Notes under the pieces: model-generated
Databases searched by the model: none
What the model was told of the DNA's origin: nothing
Seen by the model: the letters and a program-made list of their open reading frames with translations, nothing else
Source: Desarmillaria ectypa
Taxonomy: Eukaryota > Basidiomycota > Agaricomycetes > Agaricales > Physalacriaceae
DNA: 64,000 nt
Direction: 5' to 3'
Assembly: GCA_030407005.1 (NCBI GenBank)
Contig: JAUDYN010000005.1
Span: 2,852,001-2,916,000 of the forward strand
In this document: positions 23,076 through 33,766 of the stretch, piece after piece
How positions within the stretch are numbered: position 1 is the first letter of the stretch
How the letters are laid out: each line of letters starts with the position of its first letter
Position numbers and translations under genes: made by a program

Positions 23076-24210
23076 CTACTTGTTCTTGACGGCATAAATC
23101 TGGTAAGAGGCTGCGTAATCATTGAAGTCGAGATCTTGAATTAATGGTGCTGACGGGGTAGTGTCAATGGAAGGACGATTGACGAAAAATGATAATTACT
23201 AGGCTTGGCATCTGAGGGTTTCGGACCGCATCCATTGGATTCACCGCCTGAACAGCACGCTCCTAGAGATTGCATAGATTGAGAAGGTCGCTGACACACA
23301 TGAAATGAAGACACTCACTTGGTTTCTCCTGGTCGCTCCCGTTTAATTTATACGCGTTCAAGTTTTTCTTCGTGTCTATAACCGTTGTATCTAGAGAAGA
23401 CAGATTCCAAGCGATACAATGAGGACGTCGGAGAATGACATACCGCTAAGCCCAGCCGATACCATCCATTCCAGGTATTGTTTAGGGGTGCTTGCACCTC
23501 CGATGCATCCGACGTACAAAGAAACGTCCGAGAGCAGGTTTTCAGGTAACGACTTCTTCAAGAGGATATCAGAGATGGCCAACCGCCCGCCTGGTTTCAG
23601 AACACGAGCAATCTCCAAAAACACGGTAGGTTTGTCCGCTTCAGGAACCAAGTTGAGGACGCAGTTGGAGGACACTATATCCACGGATTGTGAAGCAATT
23701 GGGAGATCATGAATTAACCCCTTGACCTACACATAACTCATGAGCATTCATGCGCCGTATTTTAGCTGGAAATACCGACAAATTCCACGTTGGTGTAGCC
23801 ACCCTTAGTGGCATTGGTTCGCGCAAGTTCGAGCATTTTGTCATTCATGTCAACTCCAATGCATTTTCCCGTAGATCCTATGCGCTTTGCGGCAAGAAAG
23901 ACGTCGAGACCGCCTCCTGATCCTAAATCAAGAAAGGTCTCACCCTGTGTATTCGCGTCACTAAGGGATATAGTTAAGATGTGCAATTGCAGCTCGCCTC
24001 CTTTAAATTTGCAGTGGCAACAGGATTGCCGCATGACAATCCGAGATTCGAGTTGACAGGAATAGTCGATAGTTCCTCGGTGGTGTATCCGAAAGCGCTT
24101 GCGACGCGGCGGTCATTGTCCAAGATAGCTTCCGTTTTGCTAGATGGGGTAGCTGAAGCGCGAGAAGAATAGTGTTCTTCAACAGCACGATAGATGTTAG
24201 CAGTTTCCAT
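23076..24210 (-). CDS. arsM: Arsenite S-adenosylmethionine methyltransferase (AS3MT/ArsM family)
   Basis: Six exons on the minus strand (24210-23998, 23944-23780, 23726-23444, 23390-23319, 23262-23200, 23149-23076) give 289 residues. The N-terminal ArsM block is present (EEHYSSRA at residues 12-19, [18 protein letters not shown] with Cys60), followed by the SAM-binding motif I ([20 protein letters not shown]), VIGVDMN-type motif II ([15 protein letters not shown]), and [14 protein letters not shown] with the second conserved Cys and the DISD-like SDILL. A third Cys occurs in VGCIGGA. The tail carries [11 protein letters not shown], a Cys-rich end seen in many ArsM enzymes. The enzyme methylates As(III) stepwise to volatile or less reactive species in the cytosol. 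The first intron must use a GC donor (GAG|GCGAGC), as no GT exists between NLKE and the next stop. It is divergent from a rhodanese/Acr2-like gene. Confidence 0.92.
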
Positions 24211-24750
24211 TGGTTGAGTTCGACAACGTGAACAGTAGTTGGTAGTAATAGTAGTAGACGTCGCAGTGTTCAGTACGTTAGAACTCGTGGTTCAGTGGTA
24301 AGCGAAAAGGAACTAATGTTCACGGCGATTGCGCTAGCGATGCCCCACTAACCATAGTGCTTTTATATTACCAGCATACCTAGAATGTACTAGAATATAT
24401 GAGTAATGTACAACTGATGTATGTCACTGCTGATCGATGATTGGACGGGATTAAAATGATGACCTACTGATTGTCAGCTACCCAGATCTCTATAAAGAAA
24501 GAGATAAATTGTGATCATCTGCAACACGATGTGTTGGAATCCTGGGTGTTGCACAGGGTAGACTCCAGGCTGGTAAAGCCAGATGTAAAGGAATTGTTAT
24601 TCTATGGCTCCTACAGAGCTCATATTTATACTACTTCGCACTAGAATCTAGAATGTACTACAACTTTCTCGACTCTCTTGCTTACTCATCGACTCTCGGC
24701 ATGATGCCGGATTGCTCCTTCTAGAACTTTCCAAGCAAAATCCCAACACG
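24211..24750. promoter_or_regulatory. Shared intergenic promoter region of the arsM / rhodanese pair
   Basis: The 540 bp between the two divergent start codons contains a CTCTATAAAGAAAGAGATAA TATA-like element near 24490 and a TTTATATTA near 24361. No coding signal is present. A divergent promoter of this size could coordinate the two genes, but no known arsenic-responsive site is recognisable to me. Confidence 0.4.
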
Positions 24751-25228
24751 ATGTCTGAAGGAAATACGCCCCCGGATCCTTGGTGCCTTTCCTCAACCTC
24801 AGTCCACCGTAGAAACGATATCTGCTGCGGACCTCCACTCGCTGCTAGAAGACGCAAAGTTAGGCCAAATCCTGGTCGTAGATGTCCGCCGAACAGATTT
24901 TGAGTTATGTACTCTCAAGTACGCACGCTATATCAAGTCTAAATGGAATGTCGAACAGGGTTCATTCATCAAGGGTGCTATCAATCTTCCAGCGCATTCG
25001 TTCTATCCAACTCTTCAATCGCTGATGCCGATTCTCGCCCAATATACGCTGGTTGTTTTTCATTGTAACAACTGCAAGCCCAGTGGACGCGGACCTCGTG
25101 CAGCAGCTTGGTACCAGGATGAACTGGATAGACGGGGGTTAATTGGGAGTCGAGCGGCCATTCTAGAGGGAGGTATCAAAGGCTGGATCAACAAGTACAG
25201 TGACGATGAACTCACCTCCAGGCTTTGA
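24751..25228 (+). pseudogene. Rhodanese/Cdc25-Acr2-like protein, possible arsenate reductase, frameshifted near its start
   Basis: The main frame encodes a rhodanese domain: TISAADLHSLLED, GQILVVDVRRTDF, GSFIKGAINLPAHSFYPTLQ, LVVFHCNNCKPSGRGPRAAA with the active-site Cys and phosphate-loop Arg, and ILEGGIKGWINKY. The GRGPR signature places it with Cdc25/Acr2-like fungal rhodaneses, a group that includes yeast arsenate reductase. The loop is HC-x7-R rather than the classic HC-x5-R, so reductase activity is uncertain. The only suitable start, MSEGNTPPDPW at 24751, is in a different frame from the following AFPQPQSTVET; one extra base near 24783 separates them and no intron fits. It may be a sequencing error or a recent inactivation. 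Divergence from arsM supports an arsenic role. Confidence 0.6.
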
Positions 25229-25331
25229 TGGATTATGACTCTGAAGCTTACCCGTTAACGTAGGGCACCAGTTACGCATTGTTTGAATTAAGTGGAATTA
25301 CCAATACATAAAAGAGAACTCTTTGTTCCGA

Positions 25332-26402
25332 CTAGCTACATTCTAAAGTTGAAACAGCGGACTTTGGCCCTATCGTCAGCCTAGCTTGACCACGACTTGC
25401 AACAGGATTAAGCACCTTTTGAGCATACACCACTGTCCAGTCTTCACATATGTCGGGTCCGTCATCCCACTCTTTCGTCAAGCCACCAAGAAGGTCGTCA
25501 TACTCTTGTTCTGACGATACCAGCCCAAATCCATCTGCTTCGAAGATAGGGCCTCGCATGGCAGAATATACTGTAGTCAAGTTATCCCTAAGTTCAGTTC
25601 CATCCGCACCAGCCCAAGCCCCCACAGGCAAAGCCCGCGTTCCACTGTGTATGTTGATGAACCCCTCTCCGGCCAGCATGCCAGGGAGACGTTCCGCGAC
25701 ATCTATGAGCAGGCCTTTATGCGCATATAATTTGGCCAAAATTTTCCCTATCTTTTCGGAGTAAGGTCCTGTACAGGGTGAAATTGTGGAACCTTCAATG
25801 AACTGTACCCATCCACCAGGAGCGAGGACACGGTGTGTTTCCACCAAAGTGGAGTTCCACTGCGATTCCGTCAGGGCCGCATAGAGAACACGTTGATTGA
25901 CCAATGAGTACGAATCAGTCCATTCGCCGGGCAAATCTGTGACCGAGTGGTGGTGAAAAACAATGTTTGTTGGAAATGATTTGGGAAAGATTTTGGACTG
26001 TATATCAATAGCCGTGAGAGAAACTGACGAGGGCACTTCTTTCGCGAGTGAGAGGACCCATGCTCCTGGAAAGAGGTATAAGATGATAGGAAGAACATAC
26101 AACTTGAAACGTAGACTCTCACCGGATCCAGTACCCGAATCTAATACCTTGTCACCAGGCCCCAGGGTTATAGGCGCCAAGACGGATTTTCCATCGCATA
26201 GCGTACGCCTGAGAAAAGAATGCTGCAACTCAAGTCTTTGATACGTCAGTGCAGCAAACGCAGATTACTGAATGGCTTACCGCTGTTTCTCCTGAGCATC
26301 GGAGGGTAACAAGTAATGCACATCTGGTGAAGACGACCAAACCCTCTGTGGCTGCTGTGCTCTTTGTACAGGGCGTATTAGTGAAGAAGGAAACAAGGGC
26401 AT
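25332..26402 (-). CDS. LaeA/UMTA-like SAM-dependent methyltransferase
   Basis: Three exons on the minus strand (26402-26281, 26235-26123, 26065-25332) encode 322 residues. The N-terminus (VWSSSPDVHYLLPSDAQEKQ, RLELQHSFLRR) is typical of the large UMTA/LaeA-like methyltransferase group of mushrooms. The class I fold follows: motif I VLDSGTGSGAWVLSLAKEVP (with G-T-G-S-G), LTAIDIQSKIFP, a post-motif NIVFHHHSVTDLP, then LAPGGWVQFIEG. The C-terminus ends WTVVYAQKVLNPV and a short variable tail. Members act on small molecules or as nuclear regulators of secondary metabolism; sequence alone does not separate these. It is the only intact copy of a local triplication: two decayed copies lie at 26968-27930 and 31432-32075. 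Introns are GT-AG. Confidence 0.88.
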
Positions 26403-26967
26403 GTCAAGACAGGGCACGATAACGACCCCATTATCTCAACACCCCAGCGTATTTCTACGACGATATTGTCAGTATAGATCAATTTACAGACTCAATTTTC
26501 GCGGGGTTGTTCCGTGGCATCAAAGACTCAAGTGCGATACATGCGGATCCTGGAACAAGGTAAATACCCTTGTGGAGATTCCTACAAACAAATATATGTT
26601 GAACCTGTACTACTGCAGCATATGTAGGCTTTCATCGGACTGTTGACCTTTGCCACAAGCTGAAGTATTGTCATCAAAGCGTAACCGTAGAAGGTAACGA
26701 CATAAAGCAATGGATTATCGATCAACCTAGTACTACCTGGAGGCTGGTACGTACTAGTCCTCATAGGCAGAGCAGTTCTGGAGACACGTAATACATACGG
26801 TAGGGACGAAAAGTAGAAGTAGGAACTGTAGGCGGCCAGACACCCCAAGATTCCATCGTTGATAACGAGCACGGTCATGGTGAGAACGAGTATGAGAACG
26901 CGTCGGAAACGGAGAACAAACACTTACGGTATCAACTCGGTCTGAAGGGGATTATGTAGTCTTCGGC
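26403..26967. other. Spacer belonging to the methyltransferase duplication unit
   Basis: An open minus-strand frame at 26582-26923 encodes about 113 mostly hydrophobic residues (for example ILVLTMTVLVINDGILGCLA) that could be a relic of a membrane protein. Parts of this spacer recur at about 27960-28380 (ACAGACTCAAT-T-TTCGC-GG, and TGGTACGTA-TAGTCCTCA), so the duplication that made the second methyltransferase copy included it. Confidence 0.45.
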
Positions 26968-27930
26968 GAATATCGTCAGCCTAGCTTGAACTTGACTTGC
27001 ATTGAGGTCGTGCACCTTTGGAGCATACACCGCTATCCGATGTTTCGAAGCAGATACGCCTCGTTCGTTATCCCACTCTTTCGCTAGGCCATCGAGAGGG
27101 TCATCATATTATTCCAGTTCTGACGATACCAGCTCCAGTTCATCTGCTTCGAAGGCCCGGGTAGGTCCACGCATGGCAGAATATACTGAAGCTAGGTGAC
27201 CCCTGTTCTCCAGCCCATGCCCCAAGGGGCAAAGTCCGTGCTTCCTCTGTGTGCACTGATGAAACCCTCTCGTGCCAGCATGTCAGGGAGACGTCTTGCT
27301 GCGTCTATGAGCAGGCCTTTATGTGCGTACAGTTTACCCAAGATGTTCCCTATTTTCTTGGAGTAAGACTCTATCTGTGTTGAGATTGTCGAGCTGTCGA
27401 TGATCTGTACCCATCCACCAGGAGCGAGGACGCGTTAAATCTCTGACAAGGCTGCTCCACTAGAATTCCGTCAGGGCTGTGTAAATAGATGTCGGCCCAT
27501 TCTCCGGGTAACTCTACGACCTAGTGGATAGAGAAAACGTTGTTCCTTGGAAATGATTTGGGGAAGAGTTTAGATTGTATATCGATAGCCGTGAGAGAGA
27601 GCGGTGGCGGTGGTGAAACTTCCTCTGCAAACAACAGAACTCAGGTTCCTAGAGAAACAACCTACAAATGTTAAAACCTCACTGGATCCCGTGCCCGAAT
27701 CTAATACCTTATCACCGGGCTTCAGGGTTATAGATACCGGTGCCAATTTGCCGGTGCACAGCGCGCACCTGAGAAGAGAATGCTGCCACCCAAGTTTTCG
27801 ATGCGTTAGTACAGCAAACGGAGCAAATTATTGATCAGCTTACCGCTGCTTCTGCTGAGCATTGGAGAGCACTATGTAGTGCACATCTGGTCAAACCTTC
27901 TGCGGTTGCCATCCTCTTCCCACAAGATAC
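26968..27930 (-). pseudogene. Decayed second copy of the LaeA/UMTA-like methyltransferase
   Basis: Nucleotide similarity to the intact gene runs along the whole length. The end (about 26975: GTCAGCCTAGCTTGAACTTG versus GTCAGCCTAGCTTGACCACG), the middle (GTACCCATCCACCAGGAGCG) and the first intron/exon border (CTTACCGCTGCTTCTGCTGA versus CTTACCGCTGTTTCTCCTGA) are all recognisable in the same order. Frames are broken repeatedly, deletions occur, and the initiator ATG region is eroded, so no protein of useful length remains. It is in the same orientation as the intact copy, directly behind it: a tandem duplication followed by decay. Confidence 0.85.
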
Positions 27931-28399
27931 CTGAGGGAAGAAAGGAGAACGCGACAGGACGCAAATCGATCCCATTATCTCGTAATTCTACGACAGAAAG
28001 ACCGGTGTAGAACGATTGACAGACTCAATATTCGCAGGTATTCTGTCATCGAAGTGCAACACACGCGGATTCCTGCAGCAGAGTCCATCCTCAAGGAGAT
28101 TCTATCAACATGTGAATGGTTTCTTAACTACCGCGACGTATGTCTATGCTTACGTTGGACTACTTCATGACCTTTTCCACGAGGAGGGATACATTATCCA
28201 AGTGCAAACGATTGACAGCCATGATGACAAGCCTATTCGTTGCCTAGGCTTCGCACTGTCTCCTTCAAGTTGAATGAGGTAAGTACTTTGGAGGTACTTG
28301 GTACGTAGTCCTCAGCGGCGGGGCAGTTCTAAAGTCACTTGATACATACGGCACGGGCGCAGAAGCGGGAGCTGACAATTTTCAACGAATTCAGACGGG

Positions 28400-29405
28400 A
28401 TTAGGTGTATGCCGTAAACATGTACAAACACATTTTCGTTCTCCTGGTACACAGCCACTGTCATTCTTGCCTGGATCTTACCATAACAATCCTCAAGGTT
28501 TGCTCTTCTGGGAATCTGACTTATTGAACAGGCATCATCCGAACCAATTTCTTCTCGTTGCCGAGCCTAATGACTTCTGGTCACTGACTTCTGTCCTTGA
28601 CGCGTCTATATATCTTAGTTTTCTTCAAATGAGAAACCTTTCTATCGATGATGCTGCATTGAATTGTTTAGACTCGTAACTGCTGCTTGTGGCCCATTTG
28701 TGGACGATTAAATGGTGTGTGTGATCGCATGGGGAACAACAGACACGTCTTGTCGGAGTATGGTGATACATGTCAGTTCTGCAGCACAGAATTACGGGAA
28801 CTTCAATAGCTAAGCAGCAGCGGTGACGGCTTCTCATGTTTCATTTCAGTCTCTGGGAATGAGACGCGTATGGCGAGAACAATGATGATGTCAATTAGAC
28901 CGTATTAGCTCCTTCCTTCTTGCCCCGTCTTCCTCCTCCCTACCCCTTTGGTGGTTGTGAATGCCCGCTGCATTTCCACTATTGACCATGCTGGTTGTCG
29001 TTCAGGGGGCGGCTGGGCCACGAGTAAATCACCGGGAAAGCGGAAGTAAACCAACCCCGGTGCAAGCTACTGTGTATGGTTCTAGGGCCTTTCTAGCAAC
29101 TGGTAGCTCGCCATCTTTGTCCTTTGCGCTGTGATGGAATCTAGTCATACAGCCGACATCTGCCTCCTGTGTGTCGCGAGCCGGAGTGGCGTGTGTCTCA
29201 ACTCTGACGTTTCTCTTGGACGTAAGTTCGTTGTGAATGTTAATCTCAAATTTGAGTTACAACCAAGCCGTTGGATTTTCTGTTAATTGTATAACCATTC
29301 AAAAAGTAACCCCATGGAGACCCGGTGCGAGGGATAAAACTTGAAGGCCTACAAGGTGCTCCACAATTCAGCTACCCCTCGTCTCCAAGTAAAACCCGTT
29401 CACAA
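28400..29405. other. Intergenic region upstream of the decarboxylase
   Basis: Nothing recognisable is encoded; the best frame, about 70 codons from 28467, has no known motif. The decarboxylase promoter is expected in the last part. Confidence 0.4.
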
Positions 29406-31382
29406 ATGAATGTTGAACAGCGAGTTTCTTAGTTTTTTCCCCTTCAAAGCAACTACTCACCTTCGTACTCAGGTTTCGTAAAGCTGGCTACCAGGCAATC
29501 GACCACATTTGCGATCATTACTATTCACTACAGAATAAAGCAGTTGTACCCAGTGTACAACCTGGTTATCTGAAACCTTTAATACCATGTGCGTAACAGG
29601 AATTTCCACCTGATGTTAGGTCATTTACAATGTACCATCTAGCGGCTCCTCCAGAGTCAGGAGAAGATATTCAGACCATTGCCGATGACTATCGAAAGCT
29701 CATTGTACCTGGCATGTTTTCTGCTTTATTTCCGCTTTCCAGGCGATCCAATGTGATATTACAGGCCTCACTCATTGGCAACACCCTTCCTTCTTCGCTT
29801 ATTTTCCAATATCATGCACATTTGAAGGTATTCTAGGGGACCTTTATGCTAACAGTGTCGCCAACCCCGTCTTTACTGTAAGTCTTTGATTGTATTTTTG
29901 TACAGCAATTAAGTCGCCGATACATATCAGTGGGCTTCGGGCCCCGCGTGCAGCGAACTAGAGGCAATTGTCATGGATTGGGGGGCAAAGCTCTTGGGTC
30001 TTTCTTCTGGGTTCATGCATGAATCGGGGATCGGTGGAGGAGTGATCCAGTCGAGCGCATCAGAATCTGCGATGATAGGTATCGTAGCCGCTCGCGCATC
30101 GTACCAACGAAGCTATCCGGACACCAAGCTCGAGGACCTCGTCATCTATGTCACGTCCCAGACTCATTCATTTGGCATAAAAGCTGGAATGGTGTTAGGG
30201 CTATCTGTGCGCATCCTAGAGGTTAAATCTGAGGACAACTATTCATTAAGAGGCGATACCCTCAGTAGCGCCTTGGAGCAGGATGCTCGGGCTGGAAAAA
30301 AGCCATTTATCTTGAGTAGGCTCAAATTTCTTCTATAAGTTCTAAAGTTACTAACACCTGTTTATTTTCAGTCGTTACTGTGGGAACTACGTCCTCTGGG
30401 GCCATCGACAATGTTCGTGAGATCAAGGAGGTCGGTGAGTCTGGAAGTGCTGAGGTAGAAAGGCTTGCATTTGCTAACATTAATCCAGTTAAGAACCATC
30501 CTTATTTACGCATTCACGTTGACGCTGCTTGGGCTGGCGTAGCGTTCAGCTGTCCCGAGTATCGGGAAATGGGCTATCTCGCTGAAATCAACGACGTTGC
30601 AGACTCCTTCTGTACCAACTTCCACAAGGTCATTTAATCTGTTGAGTGCCTTCATCTGTATGATCTTACCTGTTTTTCATATAGTGGGGTCTTGTCAACT
30701 TGGAAGCTTCTGGTCTCTGGGTTAAGAATCGGAAATACCTTACGGAAGCATTAGACGTGACCCCGCCGTATATGAGGACAAAACAAAGCGACGGCGGTCA
30801 GTACAATCGATTCGCTTTGCGGTGGTTGAACTTACTGAGCACGGGGCTTTCCTTGTAGACCGAGCTCTCGATTACCGAAACTGGCACCTTGCACTCAGTC
30901 GAAGGTTCCGATCTTTGAAACTCTGGTTCGTTTTGCGCGGCTTTGGTGTGCAAGGCTTTCAACAACATATCCGAAAGGTGCTCTGTTTCTCTGACGACTG
31001 TAGACTCTTATTTACATATATCTCGCAGTCAATCGGTCTTAACGATCTGTTCGTTAGCCTGGTCAAACAATCTGATATCATTGAGATCCTGGTTCCGCCT
31101 TCCTTGGGCCTAACTGTCTTCCGAGTAAAGTCGCCCTCTCAACACCAACACAACCTGGAGTCCTTAAACGACCTCAACACAGCTTTTTTTAGTCGTTTGT
31201 CCGCTCGGGATGATATTTACCTCACGCAGACGCTTCTGGACGGGGTGGTTTGTATACGTCTTGCTGTTGGAGCCATACAGACTGAAGAAAGTCATATACG
31301 GAACGCGTTCGGCATTATTGTGAAGGAAGCAACTTACGCTATAGATGAGTGGAAGCGGCGACCGATACAGTCTGCCTTGTAA
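29406..31382 (+). CDS. Aromatic-L-amino-acid decarboxylase (PLP group II)
   Basis: Ten exons (29406-29419, 29473-29588, 29643-29711, 29765-29877, 29931-30315, 30372-30434, 30489-30628, 30685-30796, 30859-30977, 31029-31382) give 494 residues. The start MNVEQFRKAGYQAIDHICDH and PESGEDIQTIADDY match animal and plant DDC/TDC enzymes. THWQHPSFFAYFP, IYVTSQTHSFGIKAG, VVTVGTTSSGAID, HVDAAWAGVA and the PLP lysine in NFHKWGLVNLEASGLW (Lys300) follow, then the mobile-loop region PPYMRTKQ and RNWHLALSRRFRSLKLWFVL. The loop keeps Tyr, as in true decarboxylases rather than the Phe of aldehyde synthases. The expected reaction is decarboxylation of Trp, Tyr, Phe or DOPA to the amine in the cytosol; substrate preference is not readable. 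Introns 1 and 3 need GC donors (CA|GCGAGT and G|GCATGT). It sits between two dead methyltransferase copies. Confidence 0.93.
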
Positions 31383-31431
31383 TACCGTTCTCATACTCGA
31401 AATTGAGATATTAGGCTCAAATAAAGGGCTT

Positions 31432-32075
31432 CCATTGTTAGCCTAATTTAACATTTTTTGAGCATACATCACTGTCCATTCTGTCGAAACAGATGCTTCT
31501 CGCCCATTATCCCACTCCTTTGTTGTGCATGCAATGCGATAATCATACTCTTGTTCTGATGATATCGGCTCAAAGCCTCTACCTTCAAAGACAGGCCCGC
31601 GCATGACAGAAAACGCTGAAGCCAGATCATCTCTAAACTCGATCCCGTCCAGACCAGCCTATTGTCCCAAAGGCAGGGTCCATGTCTCGCTTTGCACGTT
31701 AACGAATCCCCTTGGGTCAACATGTCAGGAAGGCGTTTCACGATATCCAAACCTAACCCCTTATGAGCGAATAACGCCGGCAACAGATTTCCAATCTTCG
31801 TCGAGAAAAAACCCATATGTCCTGAAAAGAAAAAAAAGTAAGCCAGTGGAGAGCACTTCTGAGGTCGATCCTCACCATATCCACTGGCCCCAGAGCTATT
31901 GGTGCCAGTACAGATTTTCCATCACATAATGCGCGCCTGACAAGAGCATGCTGTGATTCAAACCTTTAGGACTTTAGTATAGAAAACGACAGAGGCCAGA
32001 GATGATGGCTTACCGCTGCTTTTTAAGGGCATCGGAGGGCAATACGTAGTGTACATCTGGATAATCTCTCTTGAA
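31432..32075 (-). pseudogene. Decayed, internally deleted third copy of the methyltransferase
   Basis: The C-terminal part (about 31440-31820) and the N-terminal part (about 31870-32075) of the LaeA/UMTA-like gene are recognisable by nucleotide similarity, for example GAGCATACATCACTGTCCAT, ACAGATTTTCCATCACATAA and CTTACCGCTGCTTTTTAAGG. The middle third, holding most of the SAM-binding domain, is missing and replaced by an A-rich junction near 31825-31840. Several frameshifts remain. It has the same orientation as the other copies but lies beyond the decarboxylase, so that gene was either inserted between copies or was part of a larger duplicated block. Confidence 0.8.
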
Positions 32076-32584
32076 AGACGCCAACACGTGAGTGAAACCG
32101 TCCCCGTCGACTCAGAACTCAGAATATTTGTATGCGAATCTGTGGGGTACGGTTAAGCCGTGTAGATCAACGATTGTGGAGACGACTCTGCAGTTCAACG
32201 GCAGTAACACGGTGAAAGTTGCTTCTTCTGACGAAATGATGAGACCACGAGTATCTACGAGCCGAATTTTCAGGTTCGCATTCTGGCCTCCGTAACAGCG
32301 TGCCTATGGGATATAGCTTCGAATATCTTCCTAACTGTTGGGAGCATCAGCTCCATGACGCCTATTCTCGCGACTCTGAACGTCACTTATGTTTCGAACA
32401 CTTTGCCTCAGACGAGCGGTCAAGACCAGCCTTATACTGATATAGCAATCCATTGCAATAAGACTAGAAACAAGGAAGGAAGAGCATGAAGGACCATGCT
32501 AGTAATGTCTGATCATCTTTAGATCTTTAAAGAGGAAGAACGGTGGTGTCGTCGGCGTCGACTCTTCGACCGAACTATTGCCGC
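32076..32584. other. Intergenic, no gene seen
   Basis: Only short frames without motifs lie between the methyltransferase relic and the PP2C relic. Confidence 0.4.
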
Positions 32585-33766
32585 ACCATCAAACTATACA
32601 AGTTTGCTTCACCAAGGCATTCCACAGAAGATCGAGAGCAAGATTACTATTACCCTTTTGAGAAGGATTTATAGCAGCAAGCCAGAGAGGAGCAGCGCCA
32701 ATTGTGTTCTTCACCTTTGAGCTCTTTGAGTACAAATCGACCAGCCCGTCCGTACTAAGGATCAGCACGCTGGGCTGATCAAGTGAAACATGCACGACGT
32801 CAGCCTGGTTAGAGAGGTAGGGCGGCGTGAGATTACGCGCTTATTAATTTTGTAGTTTGGGTGAAAGGCGGTGCGGCTAGGGCGAGAACGCGTCGAGTAT
32901 AGAGAGCTGGGAGATTAAAAAACATGTCGCCTATGGCTAGAGGAGTATTTACATGAACGTGATTCATGAATGATCAATAAATGACTCACTGCGACCAGAC
33001 CCAACGTTCTACACTCGTGTGTGCACTCGGTTTCACCTGGATGTTCAGCTCTAATACGGTCTGCCTCTGCGTCATTACGCCAATTATGATATGCCTTGAG
33101 GATCTTGACGGATTGTCGCCTAATTGATGGGTCCTGTGGGCCAAGAACTATTCGATGCATCGGTCGCACCCGGACGAATGCAAGTTCGATTGATATGAAT
33201 GGCAGTTCACCGGTATTACAGTCACCGAGGCTAGCAACGAAAAGAGACCTGGGTGGGCTGATTAGAGCTACCTGTCCTAGCACGCATAACTTGCACATAA
33301 AGAGTTCACCGTCTCGCTGGAAGGATCTGTGATGATCTCTTTAATTTCATCGTCGTTCAGTGCAGAGATCTGAGCCAGTCTGCTAGGAAAGAAGTCGAGA
33401 AAGTCAGCCTTGACGCGTTCGTCAACGTCAGAGATGCAGTCAGCCAGCGTTTGCAGTGAGGCTTTGAACATACTCGGTAAGGTCTCTGCGACGAAATTGA
33501 CAGCTTCGTGACCTGCTCCATGACCTTTGGTTGGCGTTAGTACCAGCGACATAGCAAGCTGCTCCCTACTCACCATCAAAAACACCAATAAATTTCCGAG
33601 TACCACTAGCAAGCTCCCCGATTTCTTCCACAACATGCCCATCTTCAATGTAATCTTTCGGTCGAGTAAAGGGCTGGAATGCGACTATATGGGTGCCATA
33701 CTTGACAGTCGCGTTGGATACACGCGCCAAGTCTGCACGGAGCTGTTCATCAACATGCTGTGGCAT
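32585..33766 (-). pseudogene. PP2C-type protein phosphatase relic
   Basis: The minus strand shows pieces of a PP2C phosphatase in the right order: FIGVFDGHGAGHEAVNFVAE (metal-binding DGHG, formed across a normal intron), SLFVASLGDC, AEADRIRAEHPGE with LGLVAV, GDMFFNLPALYTRRVLALA, then HPNYKINKRV, TPPYLSNQADVVHVSLD and VLILSTDGLVDLY. These pieces lie in different frames: at least two small indels between GDMFF and VHVSLD (about 32800-32860) cannot be explained by introns, and the join before ALISPPRS also lacks a convincing splice. The C-terminus stops soon after LLWNALVKQ, losing the last metal-binding Asp. The original protein resembled mitochondrial pyruvate-dehydrogenase-phosphatase-like fungal PP2Cs. 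Its start is 116 bp from, and divergent to, cyclophilin 40. Confidence 0.75.

Noticed and set aside
24288..24312. GTGGTTCAGTGGTAAGC looks like a tRNA D-arm/A-box.
   Set aside because: No B-box (GGTTCGAATCC-like) or matching acceptor stem is found at a proper distance on the same strand.
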